Of a stretch of DNA of 64,000 nt, positions 50,815-61,847 are shown piece after piece. The notes under the pieces were generated by a model. It had not been told where the DNA came from. It saw only the letters and a list, made by a program, of their open reading frames with translations, and searched no databases. The stretch comes from Serendipita indica DSM 11827. Its lineage: Eukaryota > Basidiomycota > Agaricomycetes > Sebacinales > Serendipitaceae. The stretch lies in assembly GCA_910890315.1 (NCBI GenBank), contig CAJVGD010000005.1, forward strand, positions 372,001 through 436,000, read 5' to 3'. Within the stretch, counting starts at the first letter, position 1, and each line of letters starts with the position of its first letter. A program made the translations under genes and the position numbers.

Positions 50815-53018
50815 AGGACCAATATACCGGCCTCGCTTGGCTAATATGGGATACGGATGTGACCTATGACATCCAGCAGCCGATATCTCACACCTCCCAA
50901 CAATAAACTTGGCCCGGCGCAACAGAAGCGATTCCAATATTTCAAACAAGAACAAGAATCAATCTGATTTCGGAAGTATGTTTTAGGATAAACCAACAAC
51001 AATGCAGTTCAAACTTGGGCTTACCGACATGTATTCGGCAACGGCTGTCGTATAGAGTAATCTATACTTGGTCGCCTCGTAACATTTCGTCAAGTGATCA
51101 AACTTGACAGGTCACAACCTACGGCGCTACGAGTCTCAACTTCAGGTCACCGCCATCTTCAGAGGCTCAAAACTGCGGGAACAAAGTTGAAAGTATTAGC
51201 CTATAGTATATAACCACAAATGATTCGATGTCACTTTGTCAAACCGCGATATACCGATCGGAGAGCGACGGACAGCCTGCTTTACTAGCCAACGGCGATT
51301 TATTTGATCATAAGCCGCCGTCATCGAAGAAGCATCTTGAAAGAGAGTAGATCCAACCAACATTCGTGATGAGGAATGGGCTGCGACGACGGCCTTGGGG
51401 AGTTTGCGTGGACATGAGCCAGTTTAAGTTGAGGTGGAGACTGAACAACGGGGGCGTCACAGGAATCCCGGCTCTTTTATAATAGTAAATGGCATAAGAC
51501 ATGATCCTAAGGTTAGGTAGAGGGTGGTTCGTGTACCGTCTCTGAGGATTCACTGCCGTTCGATCAGTGCAGGCACTTACTCGATGGTTCTAATCTACGT
51601 GCTCATTGGCCAATCAGTGCGTATGACCAGATGATTTAAATACAGAATCAAGGACAATCTAGACTTGCAAGCCTGCAATCCCCATTATTGTTCGGGTGAA
51701 TATTACCGTTTAATTCGAGGTATATTGAGCTTACCATCAAAGATCGCAATGCATCAAATAAGACTGTGGTCGCTCCTCAGTGCCTAGGGTCTTTTGTGTC
51801 AGCTTTGCTTCCTGTGCGATGTTCGCACTATAGAAGCGTTTCGTCATCACAGGAGTTTTACGCTGTATTAACAAACACGATCTGCGAATAAAAGCGTCCC
51901 AGAGGTGATTGTAACACACGAGAAGGATGGACATGACCTCGGTGTACACCTTTCCTACGCCACTTTTCCGGACCAGTTCCATATCACGAAACCGAGACAG
52001 TACAAGCCAATTAAACAGGCATGCTTTGTCTTATTTTTGTGGCACATGGATGACAGTCTCGACGCCATTACCGCGCTTCTGGCCTAATTATGTAGGAACC
52101 GGCTAAATGTCCTGCCAACCACCCCTCCTTTGATTAGTTCTAGGTCCTCAAATGCTCTTCATTCACGTGCTATTTCGCACGCAAAGAGGCTCACGTGGGG
52201 CTCGCAACTTGGAAGTTTCTTCTCCCGTCGTCCTAATCACTTGCTCACAAAATTCATCAGGATATCCCTTGACCAGTCAGAGTAAGAGTTTCTGTCATCA
52301 ATCAGTACTTTCTCCGAGTGGCTCAGCCAACTCGGGATGGCGAAGCAAAAAACTAGAGCCGGTGACGGAAGCGAAGATTTGCAGCCAGGATCTCGGCTTC
52401 TCGTGTATAGGCTTGGGCTACCATAACCAAAATGAGAAGAGGCGGCAGGGATGAATAGAGAGACGGCGCGGCGCGAGAATTAGATGCGTATCCAGGTTTG
52501 GGTCGACCGTGCCAACCACCATAGAGTCGCGAGTGCTCACCGCCTATCTTATCGCCAAACCTCATTGATTGGGCCTAGATGCCGTTAGCATGGCCCTTTG
52601 TTCAGTTCAAATGTGGCCGGACACGATTAATAGTTCAATCTCACCCAGCCGAAGTATGCCAAGGCAATGCTCCATATGGACAATAGTATTCAAAACATGC
52701 AAACGTTCGAAATAGCTATGTGCCAGTTCGTCAACTACATCGTAGACATGCATGAGCATAATTCTTACTATCCGGCCTTCAATCCACTTTCAAAAGGACA
52801 TTTACAATATACTACGGTTTATGTAAAATTCGATGTCACAGTTCAGTACCCACGCGACACGAATTTACTCACCTCCTTCACCTGCCAAGACCATCTCGCC
52901 TCTACCGGTGCACGTTCGTCGACTCCACCTGCATCCTTTCACAGACAGACACCCTTTAAAATCATGACCAAGTGGCGAATCTCTTCTTGAGCTCAGAGCT
53001 CTCTGGTCTACAACCAAG
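50815..53018. other. 2.2 kb intergenic region upstream of PHO89
   Basis: The longest gene-poor stretch in the window. Open frames here are short and random-looking on both strands, and AT content is higher than in the coding blocks. The only signals I can support are the paired CACGTG boxes at 52164-52197. No terminal repeats or transposase fragments were recognised. Confidence 0.45.
52164..52197 (+). promoter_or_regulatory. Paired Pho4-type CACGTG boxes upstream of PHO89
   Basis: CACGTG occurs at 52164-52169 and again at 52192-52197, 28 bp apart. The second is CACGTGGG, the high-affinity core of the yeast phosphate-starvation factor Pho4. They lie about 0.82 kb upstream of a phosphate transporter start, so a phosphate-responsive enhancer is plausible. 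The link to this gene is inferred from distance and function. Confidence 0.5.
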
Positions 53019-55012
53019 ATGCCGTACCTTCACCAGTTCGATTACATCTTCGCCATTGGTCTCATTTTCGCCTTCCTTGATGCCTGGAACATCGGAGCCA
53101 ATGATGTCGCCAACAGCTTCGCGACAAGCGTATCATCGCGCTCGCTGACGATGAAGCAAGGTCTGTTGGATTCTATCTCAGCCTCGTCAAGTGCTTGGTT
53201 GACAAGCTACATGCAGCGATGATAATCGCGTCTTTCTGCGAGTTTGGAGGAGCAGTATTGGTCGGGTGAGTGGCGAGTCTGCCTTCCAGGGCTGAGTTGA
53301 CCATCGTTCCTAGCGCTCGTGTCGCAGATACCATTCGAAGCAAGATTATCAACGTCAACCGATTCAAGGATCAGCCAGAAGTTTTGATGCTCGGTACGCA
53401 TCAACGAATCTTATTGCCATTGTCTAATTTACTGTAGGCATGATGTGCGCACTTGTCGGAAGTTCCACCTACTTGACCATTGCGACGAAGATTGGTCTTC
53501 CTGTGTCTACAACGTATGCTTCTCGCCTTTTTGATGATCTTCTGGCTAATGAGCATCTAGCCACTGCATTGTCGGTGCGGTCATCGGCGTTGGCGTCGCT
53601 ACTATTGGTGCAGACGGCGTTGTCTGGGGTTGGAAAGGGGTCAGCCAAGTCTTTGCAGCTTGGGTAATTGCTCCTGCCATCGCCGGTGCATTTGCCGCCA
53701 TCCTCTTCACCATCACCAAGTATGGAGTCCTCAAGCGCGAAAATTCATTCCGCAAGGGTCTCATTGCCATCCCTTTTTACTTTGCTCTTACCTCTGGTGT
53801 ACTGACGATGATGGTCGTCTGGAAAGGAGGTTCGTATTTCCAGTATGCGCGAGTGAACCCCGAGGCTAACCCCGCTATCCATTAGCACCGGCTCTGAAAG
53901 TCGACAAACTGAGCCAAGGAGAAATTATTGGCACCATTTTGGGTGTTGCGTTCGGTGTCGCACTCATTTGCGTCGTTTTCTTCCTGCCTTATCTCTACCG
54001 CCGTCTCATGCTCGAAGACTGGACATTGCGCTGGTACCATGTCTTCCAGGGACCTCTTCTCCTCCGTCGTGGACCTGTGCCTCCTCCACCAGCTGACGAG
54101 CATCACCAAATCGTTCAGGATTACTACCGTGGGCATCTCACAAGAGAGCAGCTCGAAGCCAGGCGCAACGCTCACCCTGGTGATGCAGAAAAGGCACCAG
54201 TGCACACTGAACAATCGAGCGAAACTGGAACCCCCAAAGGTGCCGCGGCCTCTTCCGAAGCCTCATCCGATCATCAACATCCTCACCACCAGTCTCACGT
54301 TCAGACCTATGTCGAGTCCAAGGGTCTTCCTCCGTTCGAAGGCGCGTGGTACAAGCCCAAGAACCTTTGGACGATCGCCACCTGGGCCTTCTTCCGTGGC
54401 GTCCACCGCGACCCTGCGACAGAACAGACTACTGCAAAGGGCAACTTCCTCGTTGGGGATTTGGACGACATGCATGCCCGCGTGGAACATCATGACAACA
54501 AGACGGAACATCTTTACTCATTCCTTCAAGTCATGACCGCCATGACTGCTTCATTCGCGCACGGCTCCAACGATGTCTCGAACGCAATGGGCCCCCTCGC
54601 AACCATCTACCTCGTCTGGTCGACAGATACAATCGCTTCCAAAGCGCCGGTGCCCATTTGGGTCCTCGTCTTTGGAGGCGCGGCGATTGTCATCGGACTA
54701 TGGACGTATGGATACCACATTATGAGGAATCTCGGAAATCGACTCACTCTTCATTCTCCAAGTCGTGGGTTTTCCATGGAGCTTGGGGCCGCACTTACAG
54801 TCGTCCTGGCCACTCGCCTGGCCCTTCCTATCTCAACCACGCAATGCATCGTAGGAGCTACAGTCGGAGTTGGGCTTTGTGCTGGAGATTTCAAGGCCAT
54901 TAATTGGCGCATGGTCGCGTGGATTTACATGGGATGGTTCATTACCCTCCCCTGTACAGGCCTTATCGCGGGCTGCTTGATGGCGTTCGTGATAAATGCA
55001 CCTCGATGGTGA
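53019..55012 (+). CDS. PHO89: Na+/phosphate symporter Pho89 (PiT/Pho-4 family)
   Basis: Plasma-membrane sodium-coupled phosphate importer. The two inverted PiT signatures are present: DAWNIGANDVANSFATSVSS near the N-terminus and FAHGSNDVSNAMGPLATIYL near the C-terminus. The start is MPYLHQFDYIFAIGLIFAFL. Splicing at about 53160-53217 joins SRSLTMKQ to AMIIASFCEFGGAVLVGARV. Other marks are STYLTIATKIGLPVSTTHCI, GAVIGVGVATIGADGVVWGW, and the second half's LPISTTQCIVGATVGVGLCA. A large hydrophilic loop in the middle (about 54050-54500) carries His-rich HQHPHHQSHVQT and acidic patches, as in fungal Pho89. About 570 residues with around 10-12 membrane spans. Phosphate-starvation control is suggested by the upstream CACGTG pair. 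Confidence 0.94.
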
Positions 55013-55962
55013 TAAGTAGCTCGATTGTACGCCGTATGTAAATCGCCCGTTGTCTTGTTCTCTGACCCGACTACTGAGTATAATAGACGAAGTTGCGTCA
55101 TTTACACGGTTGCGAAACTATCCAACACTCTTTTCTGAACCATGAGATCGGGAATGGGGACTAGAGCGTGGAGGAGCTGCGGGGAGCGCGGAATTGGGAG
55201 CGATGGGAGGAAGCCGGGACGAGACGACGATTCGACCGAGTGCAGCGCATCATCTGTACTGAAGAGTCACATGTCGATATAAATTTCGATACAAACGATT
55301 TGTGTGTACACGTCACCTGTATATGTGAGCTCGTTCGTAAATTACTAGGTGGCGTACATTGCGTCTCCCGGGAAACAAGAATCAAAATGCAAGAAAGAAT
55401 AATCAAGTAAGAAAATTAAAGAAAGCAAACCGGTAGTACCACATATACATTTATTTATGGGGGCCGTAGAGGGGTACAGGAGGGCGCAGACATATTCCAG
55501 CCGGGTTCAAGGCAGCTCGTCTTGACCAATACGAGCATTAATCTTACATCAGCCAAATCCTATTAATGGTTGGAGTTGTGCCACGGGGCCACCGCGGTCC
55601 TGGCTAAGAGGACAAACTATAAGTATCAGTGCGCTACGTAATTCATCGTGAACTAGATACCCTCATTGTATTGGAAACGTTGTGAAGACCTGCACCACGC
55701 TTGGATTGTGAGAGTTGCATCTTTCACCGTCGACTCTAATGCCTGATCGTGTCCTGTAGCTCGCTTATACACAATGACAACCGTAAAGACCTAGCCGCAA
55801 AAGCTTTTTTTATCACATTTCAGGCACAAATCACGCGAATTAGACTACAAGCCTCAGTACATGAACGTGCACTCGCGCTTGTCATTGAAGTGCACTTAAT
55901 ACGCGTGAGTTGGAAATTGGTGTCGAATAGAGGCCCTAAGAGTACCGAAAATTGCACTTTAC
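55013..55962. other. Intergenic between convergent PHO89 and LysM gene
   Basis: About 950 bp. It contains the 3' ends of both genes. Short open frames on both strands around 55160-55410 overlap each other and look random. No repeat or RNA gene recognised. Confidence 0.4.
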
Positions 55963-56578
55963 TCAGGCCGTCGAGGTGGGAACAGACGTCGAGCTAGAGC
56001 CAGAACCCGACTCGGACGCTCCGCTTCCTGGGATACAGACGCGAGTTCCTTGCGCTGAAATCATGTCAAAGAAGGTAACGATCAGAAGTAGGATGAACTT
56101 ACGGACGGGGTCGCACTCAAACGAGCCTCTCATCAAAACTTGAGTGTAGAACTCTCGGAGTGTCACACCATGTGCGTCGGCAATACTCTGGCAGGTCTGA
56201 CCAGGCTCGGTCAAAGGACTCTCCTTGCACCATGCAACGTAGTTGGGTGCGACTCCAGGATCGGTGACTCCGGCCGTGGGGATGCAAAGGCGCATTCCAG
56301 TCACTGGGTGACGCGCTAGCGTTAGAAATATTCATGAAGAGGCAAGAGCGAGACGCACCAAGACTGTCGCAGCTAAACTCGGTCCTCATCACCATGTTAA
56401 TGGCTTCGAATGCAACCGGGGTGACATTATTGGCAGCGGCGATGGACGCGCAAGTATCCCCTTCGGCGACGAGAACGCTGCCACTGCACATGACCGTAAT
56501 GTTATCACGACCAACGAGAGGACGGGCCGAGATGATGACTGCGGAAGCGATGAGGGCAAAGAAAGCGGAGTAAAGCAT
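55963..56578 (-). CDS. Secreted protein with two LysM-like domains
   Basis: Three exons encode about 174 residues. A signal peptide is clear (MLYSAFFALIASAVIISARP), followed by LVGRDN. Two LysM-like units follow, each with the same four-cysteine pattern. The first has C in ITVMCSGS, then VAEGDTCASIAAANNVTPVA, FSCDSL and MRLCIPTAG. The second has VAWCKESPLTEPGQTCQSIA, DAHGVTLREFYTQV, FECDPV and TRVCIPGSG. The C-terminus is a short Ser/Thr tail. LysM domains bind chitin or peptidoglycan sugars; secreted fungal LysM proteins can hide chitin from host plants. Whether this one is such an effector is inference. A TATA-like AAATAAAAG (minus strand, 56666-56674) lies about 90 bp upstream of the ATG. 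Confidence 0.83.
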
Positions 56579-57998
56579 TTTGAGAGCAAAGTCGAAGCTT
56601 TTGATGAGAGTTTGGCGCGCTGAGAGATAGGAAGAACCTGTCGTATCCTTGAGGAACTGGGAGAGCTTTTATTTCCTGCAGCTCCGGATTCTACGGAGTC
56701 GCACGCTCGATAGTTGACGCGCTAGAATTGACCGAGAATCCTCTCGCCGTCCATCGGCACTCCTATATGAGCCCTCGCTCACAGAATTGCGTAGAGAAGC
56801 GTAGAAATCATCCGATGGTAAGGTCTATATTTGCTATGGGTTCGCCTTTCCGACCGTCGGGTTGACCGCCGTGTGAACCCTTGATCTTTGTAGGGACCAA
56901 AGACCCAAAGGTACAATACAATCACTGCCTGAAAGTCAATCCCTGGGATTATGATCATAGATGCCGAATACGGCGTTTTATTGGTCGTCACTGAGTGCGG
57001 AATAATGAATTCAATGTCGAAGGGACATGGACTAGACAATTGGTCTCATCGAACTAACCAACAGTCCCCATTCAATCATAGGCTAGTGCCCGGACACCGC
57101 GGATGCCTGCGACCCCGATGACCGGAATTTGGTGCAAATAAGTGCATGAAAAAGCCCGGTGAAGTGTGTTTAGTTATAAGCGCGTTGCATGCCGTAACCC
57201 ATTCTTGTTTCTAGTTTGCGGAGATGCGCGAACGGCCCTAATTGACAAATGAGGTTCAAACCTGGGAAGCGTGTCCATTGACGACGAAAATGAGCAATAT
57301 GAGACGACAAGGTGTATGTTAGGTCACGCAGAAAGCCAATGAGTACACCTCGTGAGTGGTGGGCAGGTCCAGTTCTTTGAGACCACATGAACCCGGGAAC
57401 TATGGAATTCTCTGGTTCATTTTATATGCGCTTTAAAGACATCTGTATGTTTCTTACTTTCATCCATGCGCGGACAGCTTACTAGAGTTCTGGTGCGAGA
57501 TGAGATGGACCGGCAAAAAGGAGGATAAATACATTCAAGAGTGCTCGTTAAGAGCGACGAGAATGACAGGGTGACGCGTCGGACTACTATACTGATTTCG
57601 GGCTGTGGGCATTCTCGAGGACTATTTCTGGCCGCTTATCACTCGTTAGAAACGTATTGTGAAAAGATAGGCCGAGATATGATGTCGGCCAAGTCATTAT
57701 GCCTTTACAGTGACCTCCGACTATAGTCGAGCTCGCGGGCAGAGATTTGGACTTCTGGGGTGTACTTTGTCACTGCAGAGATGGCGAATGTGCCATCGTG
57801 AAATCACAGATCCGTCCGAGCAATGCCGTTGATAATTTGTGAAAGCTGACAGGTACATGCTCGGCAAGCGCCACCAAGCATCTGGAGGGCAACACCCGTT
57901 TGTCGCCCATGCGCACTTGGTGGTCTATTCCAAGCTATAAGCTTCAAAAATACTGATAGATGTGGTCAGCCACGACGCGTGCAACGCTCCGACAAGAT
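56579..57998. other. 1.4 kb intergenic region, no gene supported
   Basis: Short open frames only. The proximal part should be the LysM gene promoter. A 17-base sequence, TATAAGCTTCAAAAATA, at 57936-57952 recurs exactly at 60740-60756 upstream of a membrane-protein gene. Nothing else is recognised. Confidence 0.4.
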
Positions 57999-58470
57999 TC
58001 ACCGATTGCGTAACCTCACATATTGGTCTTCAGCGCTCGATTCGACGTTCCAGTCATCTATATGTGTGTGGTCCTCCTCCTCTTCCTCTTCCTCGACTTG
58101 CTGGTCGTCAATGTCACCTTCCGTGCTCTGGTCGTCACTGTTCCCATCGTCACTGCCTTCCGGATCCTCAGAGGTGAGCATACTAATTCGAGGGAGATGA
58201 AGGTCATCGAACGAAGAGTACATAGATGTCGGCGTACCGAGCGACATGCGCCTCCTCATCTTCGCTTGGTGAACCACGGTCCGAGGCGACAGAAGCACAG
58301 CGACGAGGGATGTCAGACACACCTTCTTGAGATTCTTGGTCGGTGTGTGCCTCGTTGTCGTCTTCTTCGCTCCCGCCGGTACGCCGGGAAGTATCATCCT
58401 CGGCGCGTTCATCGCCAACAGCTGCCTCTGGTATCGGATCTTCGCGACGGGATGAAAAGGTGATTCCCAT
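57999..58470 (-). CDS. Small acidic protein with N-myristoylation-like start
   Basis: Two exons give about 138 residues. The intron begins GTACGCCGAC after residue 78 (VAR), ends in TCGAATTAG, and keeps phase. The protein starts MGITFSSRREDP: Gly2 with Ser6 and following Arg-Arg fits the N-myristoylation consensus, so membrane anchoring is possible. The rest is very rich in Glu/Asp/Ser, including VEEEEEEEDHTHIDDWNVES near the end. No family recognised. Unspliced, the first frame stops soon after the junction. It could also be a chance low-complexity frame, hence the modest confidence. Confidence 0.45.
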
Positions 58471-59296
58471 AGCAGGCCAGCAGTGTTTCCGAACTACCGC
58501 AACCTTGAACAGAGGATTTTATACGACGGAGTCATCCGCAGTGGTTCCGTGCCCTCGAATCTGCGGATTCAAAGATCTGTTGTGCAATGAAATCAATGGG
58601 AAATGCTGGGTTGGAGCCACGACATACAGTAACGAGTCGGGCGACGGGTCCCCTTACAGCCCCGCATGGAATAAACTCTATTGGCTGCAATCAGTCTATT
58701 AACGCTTGACCAGCAAGTACGCCCATATTCGGCTCGCAGTTTGACGGTATTGTTATAGTTCCATGTATGGTATGTCTATGTCTGGAAGTCATCGACTTGA
58801 GAACCTATTCTAGTGCGTGAAAAGGCGGTAACACGGCTATCATGCGTATTGCGGCTTTGCGGAGACTTCTATACTGTTGGTCAAGGATCGAGCTAACTGG
58901 GCAGTGTTGCACAGTATTAGAAATCCAGAGGGTGTTGCGGGTTCTGATACGACTGTAGATTACCAAAGGATCTTCTGGACCACGTCGGGTCCTGGTTGGC
59001 CTCCGCCTGCCTCCAATGCCCGCAACTAGGGATTATTTATCTCGCCAACTATGACGCTCAGAAGTCGCTCTATACACTGTCACCTTGGTTTAGTGGTCAC
59101 TTCACCAACTGCCCGACGCCATCGGGGTCCTGCTGGTTGGTATTATCAATTCCATCCAGCACGGTAAAAAACCCGGATGCTTTGCCAAAAGAACCGAGTA
59201 CAGGTCAAGAAATGTGGAAAACGCTCAAGTAGTGCGGTTCTATCAGCCTCTTCCATCTCACACTAACGCTGCTTATCCAGACGTTGACCGCCCAAT
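58471..59296. other. Intergenic upstream of the first four-helix gene
   Basis: About 825 bp. One plus-strand frame at 58996-59232 is Cys/Pro/Ser-containing but lacks family signs and splice support, so it is not called. It presumably holds promoters of the two divergent neighbours. Confidence 0.4.
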
Positions 59297-60394
59297 ATGA
59301 AGGCGCACAATTCCTGGCTCCTTACTGTTATCATATTCTCTATTATCTTCAGCCTCTCCATCTTTGGCATATTCATCTCGGATGCGTTCGGCCGTCACAG
59401 TCACTTTGTGGCCCCGCCGTCCTGTCTGGTCACTGCAATTTTTCATGCCACCTCGCTCTTCCTGTGGAGAAGGACGGCAATACAGCGGCAAGGTCAAAAA
59501 GTTCCGCCTTCCATCTATAGCATCGCTAGTATCATCTTGACTGGCCTCCTCGCAACCCTTTGGCTGGCGTTCTCAATCCTTACTGCAGTTGTTGTTGCAA
59601 TCGAGGCAGACGAGCGGTTTTATCGTCGCGGGTTGTCCTTTACACACCAAATTGTCATGGCCATCATCGGTATGACCTTGTCCTTTGTAGGGACGACCAT
59701 CCTTTGGGCCGAGCTTATCATCCTCGTTCATTACCGGAAGCGGTTCTTCCAAAAACTCAGACGTAAAAGCGTCAAACGCGACCGACGCCCAAAGCCAGAG
59801 GTGCCTGAACCGAGGCGGCAAAAGCAACCAGATCCTCATACAACGAAGCCTATGCGCGTTGAGGATGTGCATGGGAGCGCAAAACCATCAGCTCCACAGG
59901 GTCATACCGTCCAACGCTCTCACTTCTGGAGTTACGCGCCTCCTACTCCCGTCAGCGAACTCCAAACGCCAACTGGAACGCCAGAGCCAGAACCCAAGTC
60001 CGCTGGTCTGCATGAAGCTGCAGCTTCTCAGCCGACGCGATGGAAGAAACAGCAGCCCGGCCATATCCTTCGTGATCATGGCGAGGATTTTATCGTCGAG
60101 AAAGTCCTTCGGCAGACAGAATTCCCGGATCCGAGGCAGCAGAACCAGCCACCGGGAGCGGATCCGAATAGTGGCTATAGGAGGCGCAAGCAGGTTCTGG
60201 CCCCAAAACTCGACCCGTCTTGCGCCTTGACCCCCCTATCAGGGCTCGATGAGGATCATTCGAACAAGAAAATGGGAGCCCAGGCTCCAGATGGAGAGAT
60301 GGATTGGGAGTATACACATCCCGATCATACTGAGGGATCCCAGCAGCCTACTGAGAACAAAGTGGACTGGCAACAGCATGAATACCCACTTTGA
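59297..60394 (+). CDS. Four-helix membrane protein, copy 1 (MARVEL-like topology)
   Basis: Single-exon, 365 residues. Four hydrophobic segments lie in the first 155 residues: about 8-30 (LLTVIIFSIIFSLSIFGIF), 40-58, 76-98 (IILTGLLATLWLAFSILTAV) and 118-145. A long basic, Pro/Gln-rich cytosolic tail follows. It is paralogous to the next gene: both share SIYSIASI(I/V)LTGLLA, an H-S/T-SL-W segment before it, and a WAE..(I/V)..H(Y/F)RK exit from the fourth helix. The topology resembles small MARVEL-type proteins, but no family can be named. The tail of this copy is longer and charged. Confidence 0.7.
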   Translation: MKAHNSWLLTVIIFSIIFSLSIFGIFISDAFGRHSHFVAPPSCLVTAIFHATSLFLWRRTAIQRQGQKVPPSIYSIASIILTGLLATLWLAFSILTAVVVAIEADERFYRRGLSFTHQIVMAIIGMTLSFVGTTILWAELIILVHYRKRFFQKLRRKSVKRDRRPKPEVPEPRRQKQPDPHTTKPMRVEDVHGSAKPSAPQGHTVQRSHFWSYAPPTPVSELQTPTGTPEPEPKSAGLHEAAASQPTRWKKQQPGHILRDHGEDFIVEKVLRQTEFPDPRQQNQPPGADPNSGYRRRKQVLAPKLDPSCALTPLSGLDEDHSNKKMGAQAPDGEMDWEYTHPDHTEGSQQPTENKVDWQQHEYPL

Positions 60395-60671
60395 AAGAGA
60401 AATCCACTCAAACAAGCTCCAGCCCACGAGTGGACAAACCGTACCTCTCCACGTAAACAGGTGATCACGAGAGAGCGCATGTAAGGACTTGACACTAGTA
60501 TGCAGGTTCTAGTCTAAGATGGCCGTTGCTTGAACGAGTATCCGGCTAGGTTCTAGCTGGTGCTAGACGTATTTGAATTCTAGAGCATATCTCCAAATCT
60601 AGTCCAGAATCTGACGACAGATGGCGAGATAGTGGGCTAGCCGCATGGTGAACCGAAGTGGTGGATGTCAA

Positions 60672-60710
60672 TCGCCAGCCACTAGTCGCCAGTCGCCAGC
60701 AACCAGCACC
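60672..60710. repeat. Short imperfect 7-bp tandem repeat
   Basis: Consecutive heptamers read TCGCCAG, CCACTAG, TCGCCAG, TCGCCAG, CAACCAG, CACC. It lies in the promoter of the second membrane-protein copy. Its function is unknown; it may be simple slippage. Confidence 0.55.
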
Positions 60711-60739
60711 AACTCACTTTGATCGTTCAGCTGATATCT

Positions 60740-60756
60740 TATAAGCTTCAAAAATA
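60740..60756 (+). promoter_or_regulatory. TATA-like element shared with 57936
   Basis: TATAAGCTTCAAAAATA begins 99 bp upstream of the ATG of the second membrane-protein copy, a suitable position for a core promoter. The identical 17-mer is at 57936-57952. Confidence 0.4.
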
Positions 60757-60838
60757 GGTGTCTCTCGATCTGCTTCCAGTTGCTTCTTCGCCCTCTTTCT
60801 GCCAAGTCGCGTAGTCCCTCCGGATCTCACTCAGCGTC

Positions 60839-61558
60839 ATGCAACCGCACGAGAAATGGCTACTAGGGCTGATCATCACATCGATGTCTATCAGCTTGCT
60901 ACTGTTCTGCATTTCCATGGTAGACTTGTTCGGAGTCTTTAGCTTCTTCCTCAGCCCAGTGGCCTGCATCCTCACCGAAATTTTCCACAGCGTCTCGCTC
61001 CCCGTGTGGAAACATACATATAAGAAGAGACGCAATCAACCCAAGACCACGTCCATCTATAGCATCGCCAGCATCGTCCTCACTGGCCTCCTCGCCTTCT
61101 TCTGGTTGGTGACCGCAATTTTGTATGCGGCCATCAGTGGGTCAGTCGCCGCAACCTATGGAGTAAGCCTAGCCTTACCAGGAGTGGAAACAGCCTTCGC
61201 GTGGATTGGTATGGCTGTTCTGTGGGCAGAGTTTGGAGTCCAGATTCATTTCCGCAAGAAAACTCTCAAGCAGTTCAAACAAGGCCAGCCTGGTAGCCAT
61301 AATCAGCAACAGCAGCCCAAATTAGAAGTGGCTTATCCTCCAGCGGCTTATTATCCACAAGGTCCTGGCCCTTGGAACCAACCGTATCAACCATACCAAC
61401 CATATCAACTGGGGCCTCAACAGATGGGATATCCGCAATATCCTGGCTTCAATCAACAAGGCAACCAATCGCCTCCTCCACTGGTCAATCAACAGGGGCA
61501 AGGACCGAACGGAGGAGCCCTAGCGGTCACTAGCTTTGTAGAGAAGAGCAATGCATGA
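60839..61558 (+). CDS. Four-helix membrane protein, copy 2 (tandem paralogue)
   Basis: Single-exon, 239 residues. The hydrophobic segments are at about 8-30 (LLGLIITSMSISLLLFCISM), 35-50, 72-95 (SIVLTGLLAFFWLVTAILYA) and 112-135. The Gln/Pro/Tyr-rich tail includes the short repeat QPYQPYQPYQ and GYPQYPGFNQQGNQSPPP, quite unlike the charged tail of copy 1. The helical part is clearly homologous to copy 1, so the pair arose by tandem duplication while the tails diverged. Such Tyr/Pro/Gln tails often mediate membrane-trafficking contacts or weak self-association; that is inference. Confidence 0.7.
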   Translation: MQPHEKWLLGLIITSMSISLLLFCISMVDLFGVFSFFLSPVACILTEIFHSVSLPVWKHTYKKRRNQPKTTSIYSIASIVLTGLLAFFWLVTAILYAAISGSVAATYGVSLALPGVETAFAWIGMAVLWAEFGVQIHFRKKTLKQFKQGQPGSHNQQQQPKLEVAYPPAAYYPQGPGPWNQPYQPYQPYQLGPQQMGYPQYPGFNQQGNQSPPPLVNQQGQGPNGGALAVTSFVEKSNA

Positions 61559-61847
61559 TGAGTACGTCGCCGCTGTTTCTATTCCTTGTTCGTTCTATCT
61601 GACCTTCTAATCGCAGAACACCGTTTGTAAATTTCACAGTCTGTAATTTAGAACCATGAGACTCAACACAAATACGTACCTCATAGCATGTTTGAGATGC
61701 TTAAGACGCGAAATCATCGGATATCCTGATTTTCATGTGTGGTCTGGGCATACCCAGGTTGCTGGGGTGGTGAAAGGGTGAACCCCTCGCCCGTCAGGCT
61801 CCGCACACACGGCACTTGATCTCCCCCAGCTGCAGTCTACTATAGGT

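Larger units (their letters stand above)
60395..60838. other. Spacer between the tandem copies, with heptad-like repeat
   Basis: About 444 bp. It holds an imperfect 7-base repeat at 60672-60710 (units TCGCCAG, CCACTAG, TCGCCAG, TCGCCAG, CAACCAG) and a TATA-like element at 60740 about 100 bp before the next start codon. Confidence 0.45.

Noticed and set aside
50326-50955. Minus-strand open frame of about 209 codons
   Set aside because: The plus-strand five-exon model over the same bases has concordant splice phases and a more protein-like composition, while the minus frame is a Ser/Arg mix.
58996-59232. Plus-strand frame of 78 codons
   Set aside because: No start context, splice support or family pattern; it lies in the presumed promoter region.
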